The notes under the pieces are model-generated. The model was not told the origin of the DNA. It was given only the letters and a program-made list of their open reading frames with translations, and made no database searches. A stretch of DNA of 64,000 bases from Pseudonocardiales bacterium. GTDB taxonomy: Bacteria > Actinomycetota > Actinomycetes > Mycobacteriales > Pseudonocardiaceae. The position numbers and the translations under genes are program-made. Of the stretch, positions 49,650 to 59,980 are shown one piece after another. The stretch spans positions 62,001-126,000 of the forward strand of contig JAFAWY010000034.1 in the NCBI GenBank assembly GCA_019241525.1, read 5' to 3'. Within the stretch, counting starts at the first letter, position 1. Each line of letters opens with the position of its first letter.

Positions 49650-49939
49650 GATCGCGCCTCAAGGCTGCGGCCCGAGCCTGTGAAACACCCTGGCCGGGAC
49701 CCTGGCCTGGGCCTGTCCGGCTCAGTGCGGTGTTGAATGAACCATGTGCAGGAAGTTCGCGTGTGGTGATGCTGTGATTAAATGGTCTAGTTCGCAACCC
49801 GCACGCGCCGTCAGGTCCTGACACGCTTCTGGTTCAGTTACTTCCCCACCGATCACCCTTGCAGACCGACCTGTTAGGCCGCTGCTCCGTTATTTGCGCA
49901 GTGGTCTGAAGCTGGCGCGAATTCTTCGGGTTGGCCAGT

Positions 49940-50270
49940 ACCGTCGCCGTCAAGCATGAACGCCGCGAGATCGACGGGTGAGTCCGCCAGTCCGTACAAA
50001 CGTTTGCGGGCGCGTCGCCATAATCTGGACATAGGCCACATGCTTGGCATAGAAGTTGCTCAATTGCTCATAGGCGCGTGTCTCCTCGGCTGAGAGATCG
50101 GATGGCGGTGGTCACCGCGCTGGAATCCCTTCGCCAGATCGGCGGGGGCAGTACCAGCCATGTTGGAGTGACTGCCGAGCAACTCGGGAGCTGCTTGTTC
50201 TCGACGTCGACGACAGCTTCGGCAAATGCATGCGGAATCTCTTGGGGCACGTTGTGACCAATGCCCCGGT
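49940..50270 (-). pseudogene. fragments of epoxide-hydrolase-like alpha/beta hydrolase
   Basis: [19 protein letters not shown] tail fragment and [32 protein letters not shown] / LYGLADSPVDLAAFMLDGDG in shifted frames. Confidence 0.55.
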
Positions 50271-50549
50271 CTATTGGTGTGAATCAACGACGGCCTGGGC
50301 AGCCTTGGCGATGAGGTCAGTCACCGCCTGTGGTTGAGGCCTGACCAGCAGCACGGGACCGTCGATCTGGTTGACCACGCTGGCGAGGTAGGCGGAATCG
50401 ACGGCCAGGCCGCGCAGCGGATTTGCTGACGCCACGACGGCGTAGTCCTGGTGCTGTAGCCGCTCGATGACGCCGTTCTAGCTCGACGCGTCGGCGAAGG
50501 CGCCGTGCACGAGCACGATCGTCGGTGTGACGTCGGCTGGTTCTGGCAT
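50271..50549 (-). pseudogene. alpha/beta hydrolase with in-frame TAG and internal deletion
   Basis: [91 protein letters not shown]. Confidence 0.7.
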
Positions 50550-50923
50550 GAGGCTTCCCTTCCGGTTTTGACCTGCCCGTTCGTCACGGCAGCAGAGTCG
50601 CACGCTCGGCGACGCGTCACCCCCGTCAAAGTCACGGGTCAGGACCCTGGTCTGTGACTGGCTCGAGTCAACTGCGGTTGAGCGATCAAAAGCTTGGACA
50701 GGAAGGCCAGTGCGCCGAAGTCAAATCCAGGTGCCACTACCCAGGTCCGATCTTGCGCGTTATCCGGTTTATACCGGAGGCCATCCTGGTGGCAGTCCAG
50801 TGCTGCCTGCGTACAGGCTTTTCCAAATCGACACATGCAAAACGTCATGACGGCAACGTATTCGGAATCTCCGAACAAGCTGGCCGGCGCCGCTAACGAT
50901 ATGATTACGCGTATTGCGATACG

Positions 50924-51290
50924 GTGAACGTCCGGTTCCGCTGGTCCTGTTGCAGTATTTCCGCGGAGATCCGGATAACTGGGGATCCCGCGCTGATTGA
51001 CGCGCTGGCATCAGCCCGACGCGTCGCCACGTTCGACAACACCGGCGTGGGAAGCTCGAGTGGAACAACGCCGCCTGCTGTGGCGCAGATGACCCACGAT
51101 GCATCGCCTTCCTCGATGCGGTGAACTTCATGCAGGCAGACATCCTCGGGTTTCTCGCCGGGCAGCTTCGTTGCCCAGGCAATCGCCCCGATTTGGCCAG
51201 CGCTGCCACGTCTGCAGCCCGGAACCGCGGAGCCGGCCCGGGCCAGGATCTCCGGGTGATTGACCAGGGTTGTGCACGGGTTCGGTGCGG
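50924..51290 (+). pseudogene. alpha/beta hydrolase remnant with frameshifts
   Basis: GDPALIDALASARRVATFDNTGVGSSSGTTPPAVAQMTHDA / IAFLDAVNFMQADILGFL / GSFVAQAIAPIWPALPRLQPGTAEPARARISG* across three frames. Confidence 0.6.
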
Positions 51291-51349
51291 CGCCTTGAGG
51301 CCCGATCGTGACGTCGGTAGCAGCTACTGAAGCAGTGGGAGGTTGAGAC

Positions 51350-51595
51350 GTGGACGGCGTGACTGTGTCTGTAGCGGTCGTTGGCAGCCGCATAGAGGCG
51401 GAACTGATCGCCGGCTTGCTGCGCAGTCACGGCTTGTGGGCAGCCGTGGCGGCAGACGATGCCGGAGGACAGGAGCCGCAGCTGCAATTGCAGGGTGTTC
51501 GCGTGCTGGTTGACTCCTCCGATGAAGCCCCCGCCCGTCGGCTCCTAGCGGCTGCAGAGGGCCCTGCCGGACCCGGGTCAGCAAGCGACTGCTGA
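51350..51595 (+). CDS. DUF2007-like putative signal-transducing protein
   Basis: VSVAVVGSRIEAELIAGLLRSHGLWAAVAADDAGGQEPQLQLQGVRVLVDSSDEAPARRLLAA. Confidence 0.65.
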   Translation: MDGVTVSVAVVGSRIEAELIAGLLRSHGLWAAVAADDAGGQEPQLQLQGVRVLVDSSDEAPARRLLAAAEGPAGPGSASDC

Positions 51596-51876
51596 CGCCC
51601 GGCGGGCGGTTGGGCTGTCGCGTTAGCGGAGGCAAGTGGCGCGTCCACTCGCGGACCGTCTCGTGCCGGCGCACGAGCTGGTACGGGCATAGTTGCATTA
51701 GCGGATTGACGTACTGAACGGCGTAGACGCCTCTTCAGATAGCAAGGGAGGCATTGATGCGTTGGTTGCGTAATGGGCAGGGTTCCAGACCAGGGCACCG
51801 ACCAGGCACTTGCCCGGGCGCGACACATGACCGACTGCGCGACCGTGATGCCACAACGCAACCTACGGAAGTCGAC

Positions 51877-52248
51877 ATGAGCACCACCGAAGGAACCAGC
51901 GAAATCACGCCGCCGATCTCGAACAACCCGACCGAGAACCTTACCTACGACGTCTTCGTCAACGATCTGCCGCCACAGGACAACGGTTTTCTTCCGAAGG
52001 GAGAGCCGAAGCTGTTCTCTCCCCAGGCCAGCACGCGGATCTACGGGAGCGAGGATGGGGTGCTCACGGCTCCCGGGATGATGGCAGATCAGGTGCGTGC
52101 GCTCGGCGATCGGGTCGCGAATCCAGAGGTACCCGAGCCATCTCGGTCGGACGGTCCGCTGGGTCGGTGGCAGCGCACTCTACAGGGTCCGCGATCACCC
52201 TGGGGCCCTGAACCCAGCACCGTGCCAAGGCTTGTCACCAGTATGTAG
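51877..52248 (+). pseudogene. N-terminal fragment of MBL-fold metallohydrolase
   Basis: LTYDVFVNDLPPQDNGFLPKGEPKLFSPQASTRIYGSEDGVLTAPGMMADQVRALGDRVA; the HxHxDH region is absent. Confidence 0.55.
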
Positions 52249-52287
52249 TGGCCTGGTGTTTCGTCGACGAAATGGCGGAGAAGGACA

Positions 52288-52905
52288 GTGATGAGCGAGT
52301 CGGATTCGAGGGCCACGTGGGCGGCGTCGGCGAGTTTGGCAGGTGGGATATCGACTGAGGTCGAACGGGGCCGTGACGAGTTGGCTGCCCTCTTGGCGAT
52401 CACGCTCAACGTGAACGGCCGTCTGTGGCATCTCGAGGTGGATACGCGTACATCGCTGCTGGATGCCCTGCGCGAGCATCTGCGCCTGACCGGGACGAAG
52501 AAGGGATGCGACCACGGGCAGTGCGGCGCCTGCACGGTGCTGGTCAATGGGCGGCGCATCAACTCCTGTCTGGCGCTTGCCGTGATGCACGAGGACGACG
52601 AGATCGTGACGATCGAAGGTCTGGGTGAGCCCGGCGACCTTCACCCCGTGCAGGCCGCCTTCGTCGAGTGCGACGGCTTCCAGTGCGGCTACTGCACCCC
52701 CGGTCAAATCTGCTCCGCGGTCGGCATGCTCACGGAAGTGGCGGCTGGATGGCCCAGCCACGTCACAGCGGACGTGTCGTCCCGGCAGATCACGTTGAGC
52801 GGCGAGGAGATCCGCGAGCGGATGAGCGGCAACATTTGCCGGTGCGCCGCGTATCCGAACATCGTCGCGGCCATCCGCGTCATCGCGCAGGGAGCCCCGG
52901 AGTGA
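52288..52905 (+). CDS. xanthine dehydrogenase family 2Fe-2S subunit
   Basis: [57 protein letters not shown]. Confidence 0.93.
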   Translation: MMSESDSRATWAASASLAGGISTEVERGRDELAALLAITLNVNGRLWHLEVDTRTSLLDALREHLRLTGTKKGCDHGQCGACTVLVNGRRINSCLALAVMHEDDEIVTIEGLGEPGDLHPVQAAFVECDGFQCGYCTPGQICSAVGMLTEVAAGWPSHVTADVSSRQITLSGEEIRERMSGNICRCAAYPNIVAAIRVIAQGAPE

Positions 52906-53897
52906 GGTCTTTCACCTACGAGCGAGCCACGGACGCACAGGCTGCCGTCGCTGCGGTGTCGAGACCCGGCGCGAAATTCATCAGCGGCGGCACCAATCTG
53001 CTGGATCTGATGAAGCTCGACATCGAGCAGCCCGGCCATCTGGTCGACATCAGCCGGCTGCCTTTGCGGGACATCGAGGAACTGCCGGACGGCGGACTGC
53101 GCATCGGCGCCCAGGCGACGAATTCCGACGTGGCCGCTGATCCCCGAGTGCGCACCCGCTATCCGGTGCTGTCGCAGGCGCTGGTGTCCGGCGCTTCGGG
53201 CCAGTTGCGTAACAAGGCGTCCACCGGCGGAAACCTGTTGCAGCGAACTCGCTGCCCTTACTTTTACGACACGGCCGCAGGCTGCAACAAGCGCAATCCC
53301 GGCTCCGGATGCTCGGCGATCGGTGGGTTCAACCGGATACACGCGATCCTCGGCGCCAGCGACTCCTGCATCGCCACCCACCCCTCGGACATGGCCGTCG
53401 CAATGACCGCGCTCCAGGCGCGGATCGAGCTGCTCGACGCCGACCAGTCGGTACGCCGCGTCGTCATCACGGACTTCTACCGGCTGCCCGGTGAAACGCC
53501 GCACATCGAGACTGTGCTGCGGCCGGGTGAGATGATCACGAGCGTGGTCCTGCCGCCGCCCCCGCCGGGCCGGCAGCTCTACCGCAAGGTGCGTGACCGG
53601 GCGTCCTACGAGTTCGCGCTGGTCTCCGTGGCCGCGATCGTCTCGGCTGGTCAGGAAACGATCGATGAGGCACGGGTGGCGTTCGGCGGTGTGGCGCACC
53701 AGCCCTGGCGGTCGGTCGAGGCGGAGGCCGCGTTGACCGGCCGTCCCGCCACGATGGCCACCTATCGGGCTGCCGCCGAGGCGGCAATGCGTGACGCCGT
53801 GGGGCAGGGTCACAACGACTTCAAGATCGAGCTGGCCAAGCGCACGCTGTGCCGCACGCTGGCCCAACTGGCCTGGGGAGCTGAGGAGGCGAGATGA
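52902..53897 (+). CDS. xanthine dehydrogenase family FAD-binding subunit
   Basis: [58 protein letters not shown] overlaps preceding stop. Confidence 0.92.
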   Translation: MRSFTYERATDAQAAVAAVSRPGAKFISGGTNLLDLMKLDIEQPGHLVDISRLPLRDIEELPDGGLRIGAQATNSDVAADPRVRTRYPVLSQALVSGASGQLRNKASTGGNLLQRTRCPYFYDTAAGCNKRNPGSGCSAIGGFNRIHAILGASDSCIATHPSDMAVAMTALQARIELLDADQSVRRVVITDFYRLPGETPHIETVLRPGEMITSVVLPPPPPGRQLYRKVRDRASYEFALVSVAAIVSAGQETIDEARVAFGGVAHQPWRSVEAEAALTGRPATMATYRAAAEAAMRDAVGQGHNDFKIELAKRTLCRTLAQLAWGAEEAR

Positions 53898-56124
53898 TCG
53901 GGCAAGCTCTCAACCGCGTTGACGGCCCGTTGAAGGTCGCCGGCCGGGCCACCTATGCCTACGAGCATTGGGAGGCCGGTCAACCGCTCTACGGGTTCAT
54001 CGTCGGGGCGACCATCGGCAAAGGTCGCATCACTCGGATCGACACCGCCCGCGCCGAACGCTCGCCCGGGTGCACATGGTGATGACCCATCTCAATGCCC
54101 CGGCGCAGGGCAGCCCCGACCTGTCCATGCGCATTGAATATTGGCGCGCCTACCCGGCACTGAGCAGCCCCGACGTTCGCCATTACGGTCAGCCTGTGGC
54201 GCTCGTCGTCGCCACGACTTTCGAACAGGCACGGGCGGCGGCCAATCTGGTCGATGTCGAGTACGCCGGCGCGCCGGGCTGCTACGACTTCGCCGCCTGT
54301 CAGGATCAGACCTACGCGCCGGACGCGCTGATTTACGGCGCGATCCCGCCTGATACCTCGGTGGGTGATTTCGATGCCGGATTCGACTCCGCACCGGTCA
54401 GGATCGATGTGCGCTACTCGACGCCGTACGAGCTCTCCCAGCCGATGGAACCGCATGCCTGTCTGGTGGTACCGCACGGCGAGGACCTGATCGTCCACGT
54501 CAGCACGCAGATAGTCGACGCGGCGCGGTCCTCGATCGTGCGCACGCTGCTGATCGACCCGGAGCGGATCCACATCATCACCCCGTACGTCGGCGGGGGA
54601 TTCGGCTCCAAGCTGCGAATCCACGCCGAGACCATCCTGGCGGCGTTGGCCGCCCGTGCGTTGCGCCGGCCGGTCAAGGTCGCGCTGACCCGGCAGCAGA
54701 TGTTCCATCTCACCGGCCTACGCCCCACATCGAGCCAGCGGGTGCGATTGGGCGCGCAGCGGGACGGGCGGCTGGTCGCGATCGCGCACGAGGTCACCAT
54801 GCACACCAACCCCCGCTCGGATTTCATCGAGCCCACGGCCGCCACCACGCGCAGCCTGTACGCCGCGCCGAACCGGTTGACGAGCCACCGGCTGACGCCG
54901 CTGGACCTGCCGCGCGGGGAAGACGTCCGCGCTCCGGGTGAGGCGCCGGGCATGCTGGTGGTGGAGTCGGCGATGGACGAGCTGGCCGATGCGTTGGGGA
55001 TGGATCCGGTCGAGCTGCGGATCCGCAATGAACCCACCGTCGATCCCGAGCAAGGCCTGCCGTTCAGCGACCGGCAGTTGGTCGACTGCCTGCGCGAAGG
55101 CGCGCGCCGGTTTGGCTGGGAACGTCGCCCCGCCACGCCGGCGAGCGTGCGCGAGGGGCAGTGGTTGGTCGGCTACGGCATGGCCGCGGGCATCCGCGGA
55201 CATATTCAAGTACCGACAACGGCGCAGGTGCGGTTGGCGGCGGACGGCACTGCCGTCGTCCAGACGGACATGACCGACATCGGCACGGGCACCTACACGG
55301 TCCTGACCCAGGTTGCGGCCGACGGGCTCGGGCTGCCGCCCGATCAGGTGCGAGTCGAGCTCGGGCGTTCGGAGTATCCGGTCAGCATGGGGTCCGGTGG
55401 CTCGTGGGGCGCCGCGAATTCGAGCACCGCGGTGCATCGTGCGTGCCAGGCCCTGCGGGAGAAGCTGGTGGCCGCGGCGCGCAACGACGTGCGCTCCGCA
55501 CTGCACGGTCTGGATCCAGCCGGTGCAAAGTTCTCAGATGGCATCGTCAGCATCGACGGCGTGTCCGAGGCGCTGAGCGAGATCGTCGCGCGCAATTATC
55601 CCGATGGTGTGGCGGCGGACGGCCAGACTCCCGCCATGCGCGATGACCCCAACTATGCGGACTACTCGATCCACACCTACGGGGCACATTTCGCTGAGGT
55701 GGGCGTCGACGCCGACACTGCGGAGATCCGTCTACGGCGAATGCTGGGCGTGTTCTCGGTCGGTCGCGTGCTCAACGCCAAGACGGCACGCTCGCAGCTG
55801 ATCGGCGGCATGATCTGGGGCGCCGGCGCGGCCCTCGAGGAAGATGCTGTTGTCGACCTGCGATCCGGCGCCTTCGTCACCCGGGATCTCGCGCAATACC
55901 TGGTGCCGGTCCACGCCGACATCCCGGAGGTCGACGCCGTCGTACTCGACGGGTACGACGGCAAGGCCAACGTTCTGGGCGCGAAGGGCCTCGGTGAGCT
56001 GGGCATCTGCGGGGCCGGCGCGGCGGTGGCCAACGCGGTGTTCAACGCCACCGGCGTGCGCGTGCGTGACTTCCCGATCACGCTCGAGAAGGTGCTGCCC
56101 GGACTGCCGCCATTGGATGACTGA
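53894..56124 (+). pseudogene. xanthine dehydrogenase family molybdopterin-binding subunit, frameshifted near its 5' end
   Basis: Frame 53894..54082 ([25 protein letters not shown]...RIDTARAERSPG) continues in frame 53968..56124 (VHMVMTHLNAPAQG...); YVGGGFGSKL, VRAPGEAPG, GAKGLGELGICGAGAAVANAVFNATGVRVRDFPIT. Confidence 0.85.
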
Positions 56125-56334
56125 GCCTGCCACGCCGCGCCGCTAACGCGGCTCAGCAGCATCCACTACCACCAACCTCAACCTCCGGCCGAGGGGAAGG
56201 CGGCGTCCTTGCGAGACCTGGGCGCCAAGGTGCTCGACGGCACCGTCACGCTGAAATCCGGCCAGGCTGACGGTCCAATCCGACGACGAGGTGATCGCCC
56301 GTTCGACATTGCCCCATTCAGAACCTGGACCTCC

Positions 56335-57153
56335 TCATTGCACGTTGGCAGACCGGGGCGGCATGCCGGTCTCGATTCGCTCGCCGTCGACGACGACCTC
56401 GACACCCTCGCCGTGGAAAGCCAGATGCCCGCGCAGCCGGGACATCTCCTCGGTCGGTTCGGGGTAGTACCACGCACCGTCGGGCACGCCTGCGACGGTG
56501 TAATAGGACGCGCGTCCCTTGTACGGGCAGTGCGTGTGGGTCGGGGAGACCTCCAGCAGCTCGGCCGGAACGTCGCGCAGCGGCACGTAGTAGCGGTTGG
56601 GCAGCCCGGTCTCCGAGACCAGCAGCGCGCGGCGGGTTTGGGCGATCGGCTCGCCGTGCGCGCTCACCTGCACGTGGCGGGAGGTGCGGCGGACGTCGAC
56701 GCGATGGTACGGGTCACGCAGGTGGCCGTAGGTCTCCTCGTCCTCGTCGAACCAGGTATCCATCGCCTTCCAGTAGATGGCGACGTACCCGCGCAACCAG
56801 GACGCTTCGGCGATCGGCTCCTGGTGACCCCAGACGGCGTTCTCCGCTGTGCGCTCGCCGGCCGTCACCGTCCAGTACGACGCATCACCCTTGAACGGGC
56901 AGTGCGTGGTGTGATCGGTCAGCGTGAGCTTGGCGCACACGTCATCCTCGGGCACGTAGAGCTGCATCATCATGTTGCTCTCGTGCAGCAGCATGCCACG
57001 GCGGGTGTCGAGCACCAGCTCACCGCCGAGATACGCCCGGACGCGGCGCGGAAACGGGTCGAACAGCAAGCGGTGCTTCGGACCGTTGATGCGGTAGTTG
57101 ACCATCTTGGGACCGATGCTGCCGAGGGGTCGGGAACCGATGGTGAGTGTCAT
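56335..57153 (-). CDS. protein with two DUF427 domains
   Basis: Two copies of THCPFKGDASYWTV / THCPYKGRASYYTV motif with RAYLGGELVLDTRRGMLLHES... Confidence 0.88.
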   Translation of the reverse strand: MTLTIGSRPLGSIGPKMVNYRINGPKHRLLFDPFPRRVRAYLGGELVLDTRRGMLLHESNMMMQLYVPEDDVCAKLTLTDHTTHCPFKGDASYWTVTAGERTAENAVWGHQEPIAEASWLRGYVAIYWKAMDTWFDEDEETYGHLRDPYHRVDVRRTSRHVQVSAHGEPIAQTRRALLVSETGLPNRYYVPLRDVPAELLEVSPTHTHCPYKGRASYYTVAGVPDGAWYYPEPTEEMSRLRGHLAFHGEGVEVVVDGERIETGMPPRSANVQ

Positions 57154-57346
57154 ACCCTCTGTTCTACGCGTAACGCGGAAGCGCAGCAGGAGCGCAAACG
57201 CGCAGCGGCGTGTGGCGTCATTTTCTCGGCCTGCCCGCCCAGATCCAGCACACACCGCAGGGTTTGAGGCTGCAGTGGTCGGCGACTTCCGCACCGCCAC
57301 CGGCCGCTGCCTACAGGTGGCCACGGCAACGGGCAAGACCTCTCAA

Positions 57347-58207
57347 TCACGCCGCCTCCAGCGCCGGCAGGATCGGCCGCAGGAGAGGGCAGGGCAGGCC
57401 CCGGGGCGTCCACTCCCGCGGATAACCCAGCGACACCTCCTCAAACCGCACCCCATCGTGCACCGCAGACCGGCGGATATGCAGGTGGCCGTACACCACC
57501 GCCGCGACGTTGAACCGGCGGTGCCAATCGGCGGTGAGCTGCGTTCCGCACCACTGGGCGAACTCCGGATACCGCAACTTCCGAGTCGGCTCACGAATCA
57601 GCGGCCAATGATTGACCAACACCAATGGCATGCCCTGATCGCAGGTGACCAGCCGTCGCTCGGTTTCGGCCACCCTCGCCTGGCACCACGCTTCTCGGCT
57701 CGGATACGGATCCGCGTGCAACAAAACCTCGTCGGTGCACACGACCCCGGTTTGATGCGCATAGGCCAGCGACTGCTCCTTGGTGTGCGTGCCATCAACC
57801 CGGAATGTGTAGTCATAAAGCAGAAACAATGGGGCGATCCGGGCTGGGCCACCCGGCCCCTGCCAGATCGGGTAGGGATCTTCAGGGGTGATCACACCCA
57901 ATTCGCGGCAGAGGCCGACCAGGTGATGGTAACGCGCCTGGCCGCGCAGCGGGACGGAATCCTGTGGGGGTGTCCAAAGCTCGTGATTTCCCGGCACCCA
58001 AATGACTGTGTGAAACCGATCACGCAGTACCCGCAGTCCCCATTCGATTTCGTCAATGAGCTCTGCTACATCCCCAGCGACGATCAGCCAGTCATTGTCC
58101 GACTCGGCTCGCAGGCCCTCAACGACCTCACGATTCTCGGGATTACCCACGTGCACATCGCTGATCCCGAGCAACTTCCCATCCGGTGCCACACCATTGG
58201 AGATCAC
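57347..58207 (-). CDS. metallophosphoesterase family protein
   Basis: GKLLGISDVHVGN, DWLIVAGDVAE, VIWVPGNHELW, VVYGHLHIR. Confidence 0.9.
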   Translation of the reverse strand: MISNGVAPDGKLLGISDVHVGNPENREVVEGLRAESDNDWLIVAGDVAELIDEIEWGLRVLRDRFHTVIWVPGNHELWTPPQDSVPLRGQARYHHLVGLCRELGVITPEDPYPIWQGPGGPARIAPLFLLYDYTFRVDGTHTKEQSLAYAHQTGVVCTDEVLLHADPYPSREAWCQARVAETERRLVTCDQGMPLVLVNHWPLIREPTRKLRYPEFAQWCGTQLTADWHRRFNVAAVVYGHLHIRRSAVHDGVRFEEVSLGYPREWTPRGLPCPLLRPILPALEAA

Positions 58208-58675
58208 CTGGCCGACTCTACCGATGCACCACCCCGACAGGCCTAGACCCGAAAAACGAGCACCCCGGCACGCTTCGTGAGTCTCTGCCATAGATGATCG
58301 TGCGGCCGCACATTGACCGTCGAGACAGAACATGATCACTTGCCGGGTGCGTGCACCGACAGCGGCACCCCTCAACAAGCTGCCGCCGCAGCGTAGCTGG
58401 CAAGGTCAGTGCTAGCCCCTGGTGTTGCCGCACCGGCAGATGCAGGCACATCGTCCACCACGCGCAGCCAGGGGACGCCGCGATCCAACGAGGATGTGGG
58501 CGTGGACCGCCAACTTCAGAGAGGACAAACCGGGCGCGACGAACTCCGCTTCCGGGCCGGGGTGGCGCGCCACACTGAAGTAAGCAAACCCCAACGATGA
58601 TGACCAAGGTGTGGGAGGTCGTTTCGTCAACCGTATGCCGACACCCTTACGGGCGACGCACGGCAACAGCATATA

Positions 58676-58709
58676 GCGCTGGCCAACGACAAGTGTCGTT
58701 GGCCAGCGC
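58676..58709 (-). terminator. perfect 15-bp stem/4-nt loop hairpin downstream of the CsbD-like gene
   Basis: GCGCTGGCCAACGAC-AAGT-GTCGTTGGCCAGCGC, 12 nt past the stop of the minus-strand CDS. Confidence 0.6.
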
Positions 58710-58721
58710 CGACCGTAAGGT

Positions 58722-58892
58722 CTATTTCAAGGCATCCTTGATTTTCTCTCCGGCCTGCTTGAGGTTTGCCTTGATCTGCTCCGTTTTACCCTCAGCCTTG
58801 AGGCCTTCGTCGCCGGTTGCCTCACCCGCGCTCTCTTTAGCCTTCCCCATGAACTCCTCGGCCTTGTCCTTGGCCTTGTCCACGAAACTCAT
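58722..58892 (-). CDS. CsbD family protein
   Basis: MSFVDKAKDKAEEFMGKAKESAGEATGDEGLKAEGKTEQIKANLKQAGEKIKDALK; AAGGAG upstream of ATG 58892. Confidence 0.88.
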   Translation of the reverse strand: MSFVDKAKDKAEEFMGKAKESAGEATGDEGLKAEGKTEQIKANLKQAGEKIKDALK

Positions 58893-59250
58893 ATCGCTCT
58901 CCTTGTCCGACACCCACTCGGGTTGGTGAGTGCATCGGTCGAATCTGGCAGCAGCTGAATATCAACTTTGCGCGAAGTTCCGTCCCCGCCGAAGTGACCG
59001 GTTGTTCGGTGCAACCAGCTGTATACCCGCCATGTAAGATCACTAAGCATTATCTACGTCACCGGACTGGCCGTTCTGCCGGCCCGTTATGTCCCTGTTG
59101 CGGGCAATTGACCCAAAGCGCCGGTCACCGTCCTACCCGACCGACACGGTTGCCGTGGACGTGCCCGATTAGGGCGGCTGTTGGTCCTGTGGCTAAAAGT
59201 CCGGACCGAACCGTCGACTACCGATTTTCAGGATGCTGATCACTGTTGGG

Positions 59251-59919
59251 TCATGGTGACTGTTCACTTCTCCGTGTGGCTTCCGGAGGGGGCGGAAGGT
59301 GCAGTACCTGGAAACAGGTTCGGAGCACGTCGGGGTCGCCTTGGAGCCGAACTACGCCGGTAGTGAGTGCTTCGTCGACAGTGAGGACCCCGCTACCGAG
59401 AGAGAGAAAAGTGTCGGTATCGCAAGTGGCTACCGCGGCCGCACTGGTGGGTGACGGTCCCTCGATGAGGGTGACAGTTCCGTCATCCATTTCCACGACA
59501 ATGCGCTCGTCATCGATGCGGAGTTCGCAGCGAGCGTGCAGTGCTCGGCAGGCATCCGGATCGCCCGCAGCCCGCATTGCCAGTGCTGCCCATACCGGGT
59601 TGGCGGTGCGCTGTGAAGCATCGGTGTCCGGCAAGCGCAGGCCCCACAACAGCAGTGCATCCAGGGCTGGACGCAAGTCCCTTCCTCGTGGTGTCAAGCT
59701 GTAGCGGCGCGCTTCGCTGGTGACCACTCCATCGGATTCCAGCTGACGCAGCCGGTCGGCGAGCAAGTTGCGACCCATCGCGGGCAGTCGCTGGGCCAGG
59801 TCGGTGAACCGTTTCGGTCCGAGTTCCAGCTCCCGCACGATCAGCATCGTCCACCGCTCGCCCAGGATTTCCAGCGCGGACGCCAGCCCGCACTGCTGGT
59901 GGTAGCTCCGACGTGTCAT
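59251..59919 (-). CDS. HxlR-type winged-helix regulator with C-terminal SCP2-like domain
   Basis: CGLASALEILGERWTMLIVRELELGPKRFTDLAQRLPAMGRNLLADRLRQLESDGVV. Confidence 0.88.
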   Translation of the reverse strand: MTRRSYHQQCGLASALEILGERWTMLIVRELELGPKRFTDLAQRLPAMGRNLLADRLRQLESDGVVTSEARRYSLTPRGRDLRPALDALLLWGLRLPDTDASQRTANPVWAALAMRAAGDPDACRALHARCELRIDDERIVVEMDDGTVTLIEGPSPTSAAAVATCDTDTFLSLGSGVLTVDEALTTGVVRLQGDPDVLRTCFQVLHLPPPPEATRRSEQSP

Positions 59920-59931
59920 CAGTTCGAAATC

Positions 59932-59947
59932 TCAACTGTCTGGTTGA
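59932..59947. promoter_or_regulatory. candidate operator TCAAC-TGTCTG-GTTGA in divergent promoter region
   Basis: Perfect 5-6-5 inverted repeat between divergent regulator and hydrolase genes. Confidence 0.35.
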
Positions 59948-59980
59948 AAATCATATACTACCGAGGTAGCGTCCATCGAT

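Noticed and set aside
50905-51393. 162-aa minus-strand ORF
   Set aside because: The opposite strand carries recognisable alpha/beta-hydrolase remnants, so this ORF is probably antisense noise
52704-53867. 387-aa minus-strand ORF
   Set aside because: Shadow of the XDH FAD subunit; composition not protein-like
56209-57267. 352-aa plus-strand ORF
   Set aside because: Antisense to the DUF427 gene
57098-58246. 382-aa plus-strand ORF
   Set aside because: Antisense to the metallophosphoesterase gene
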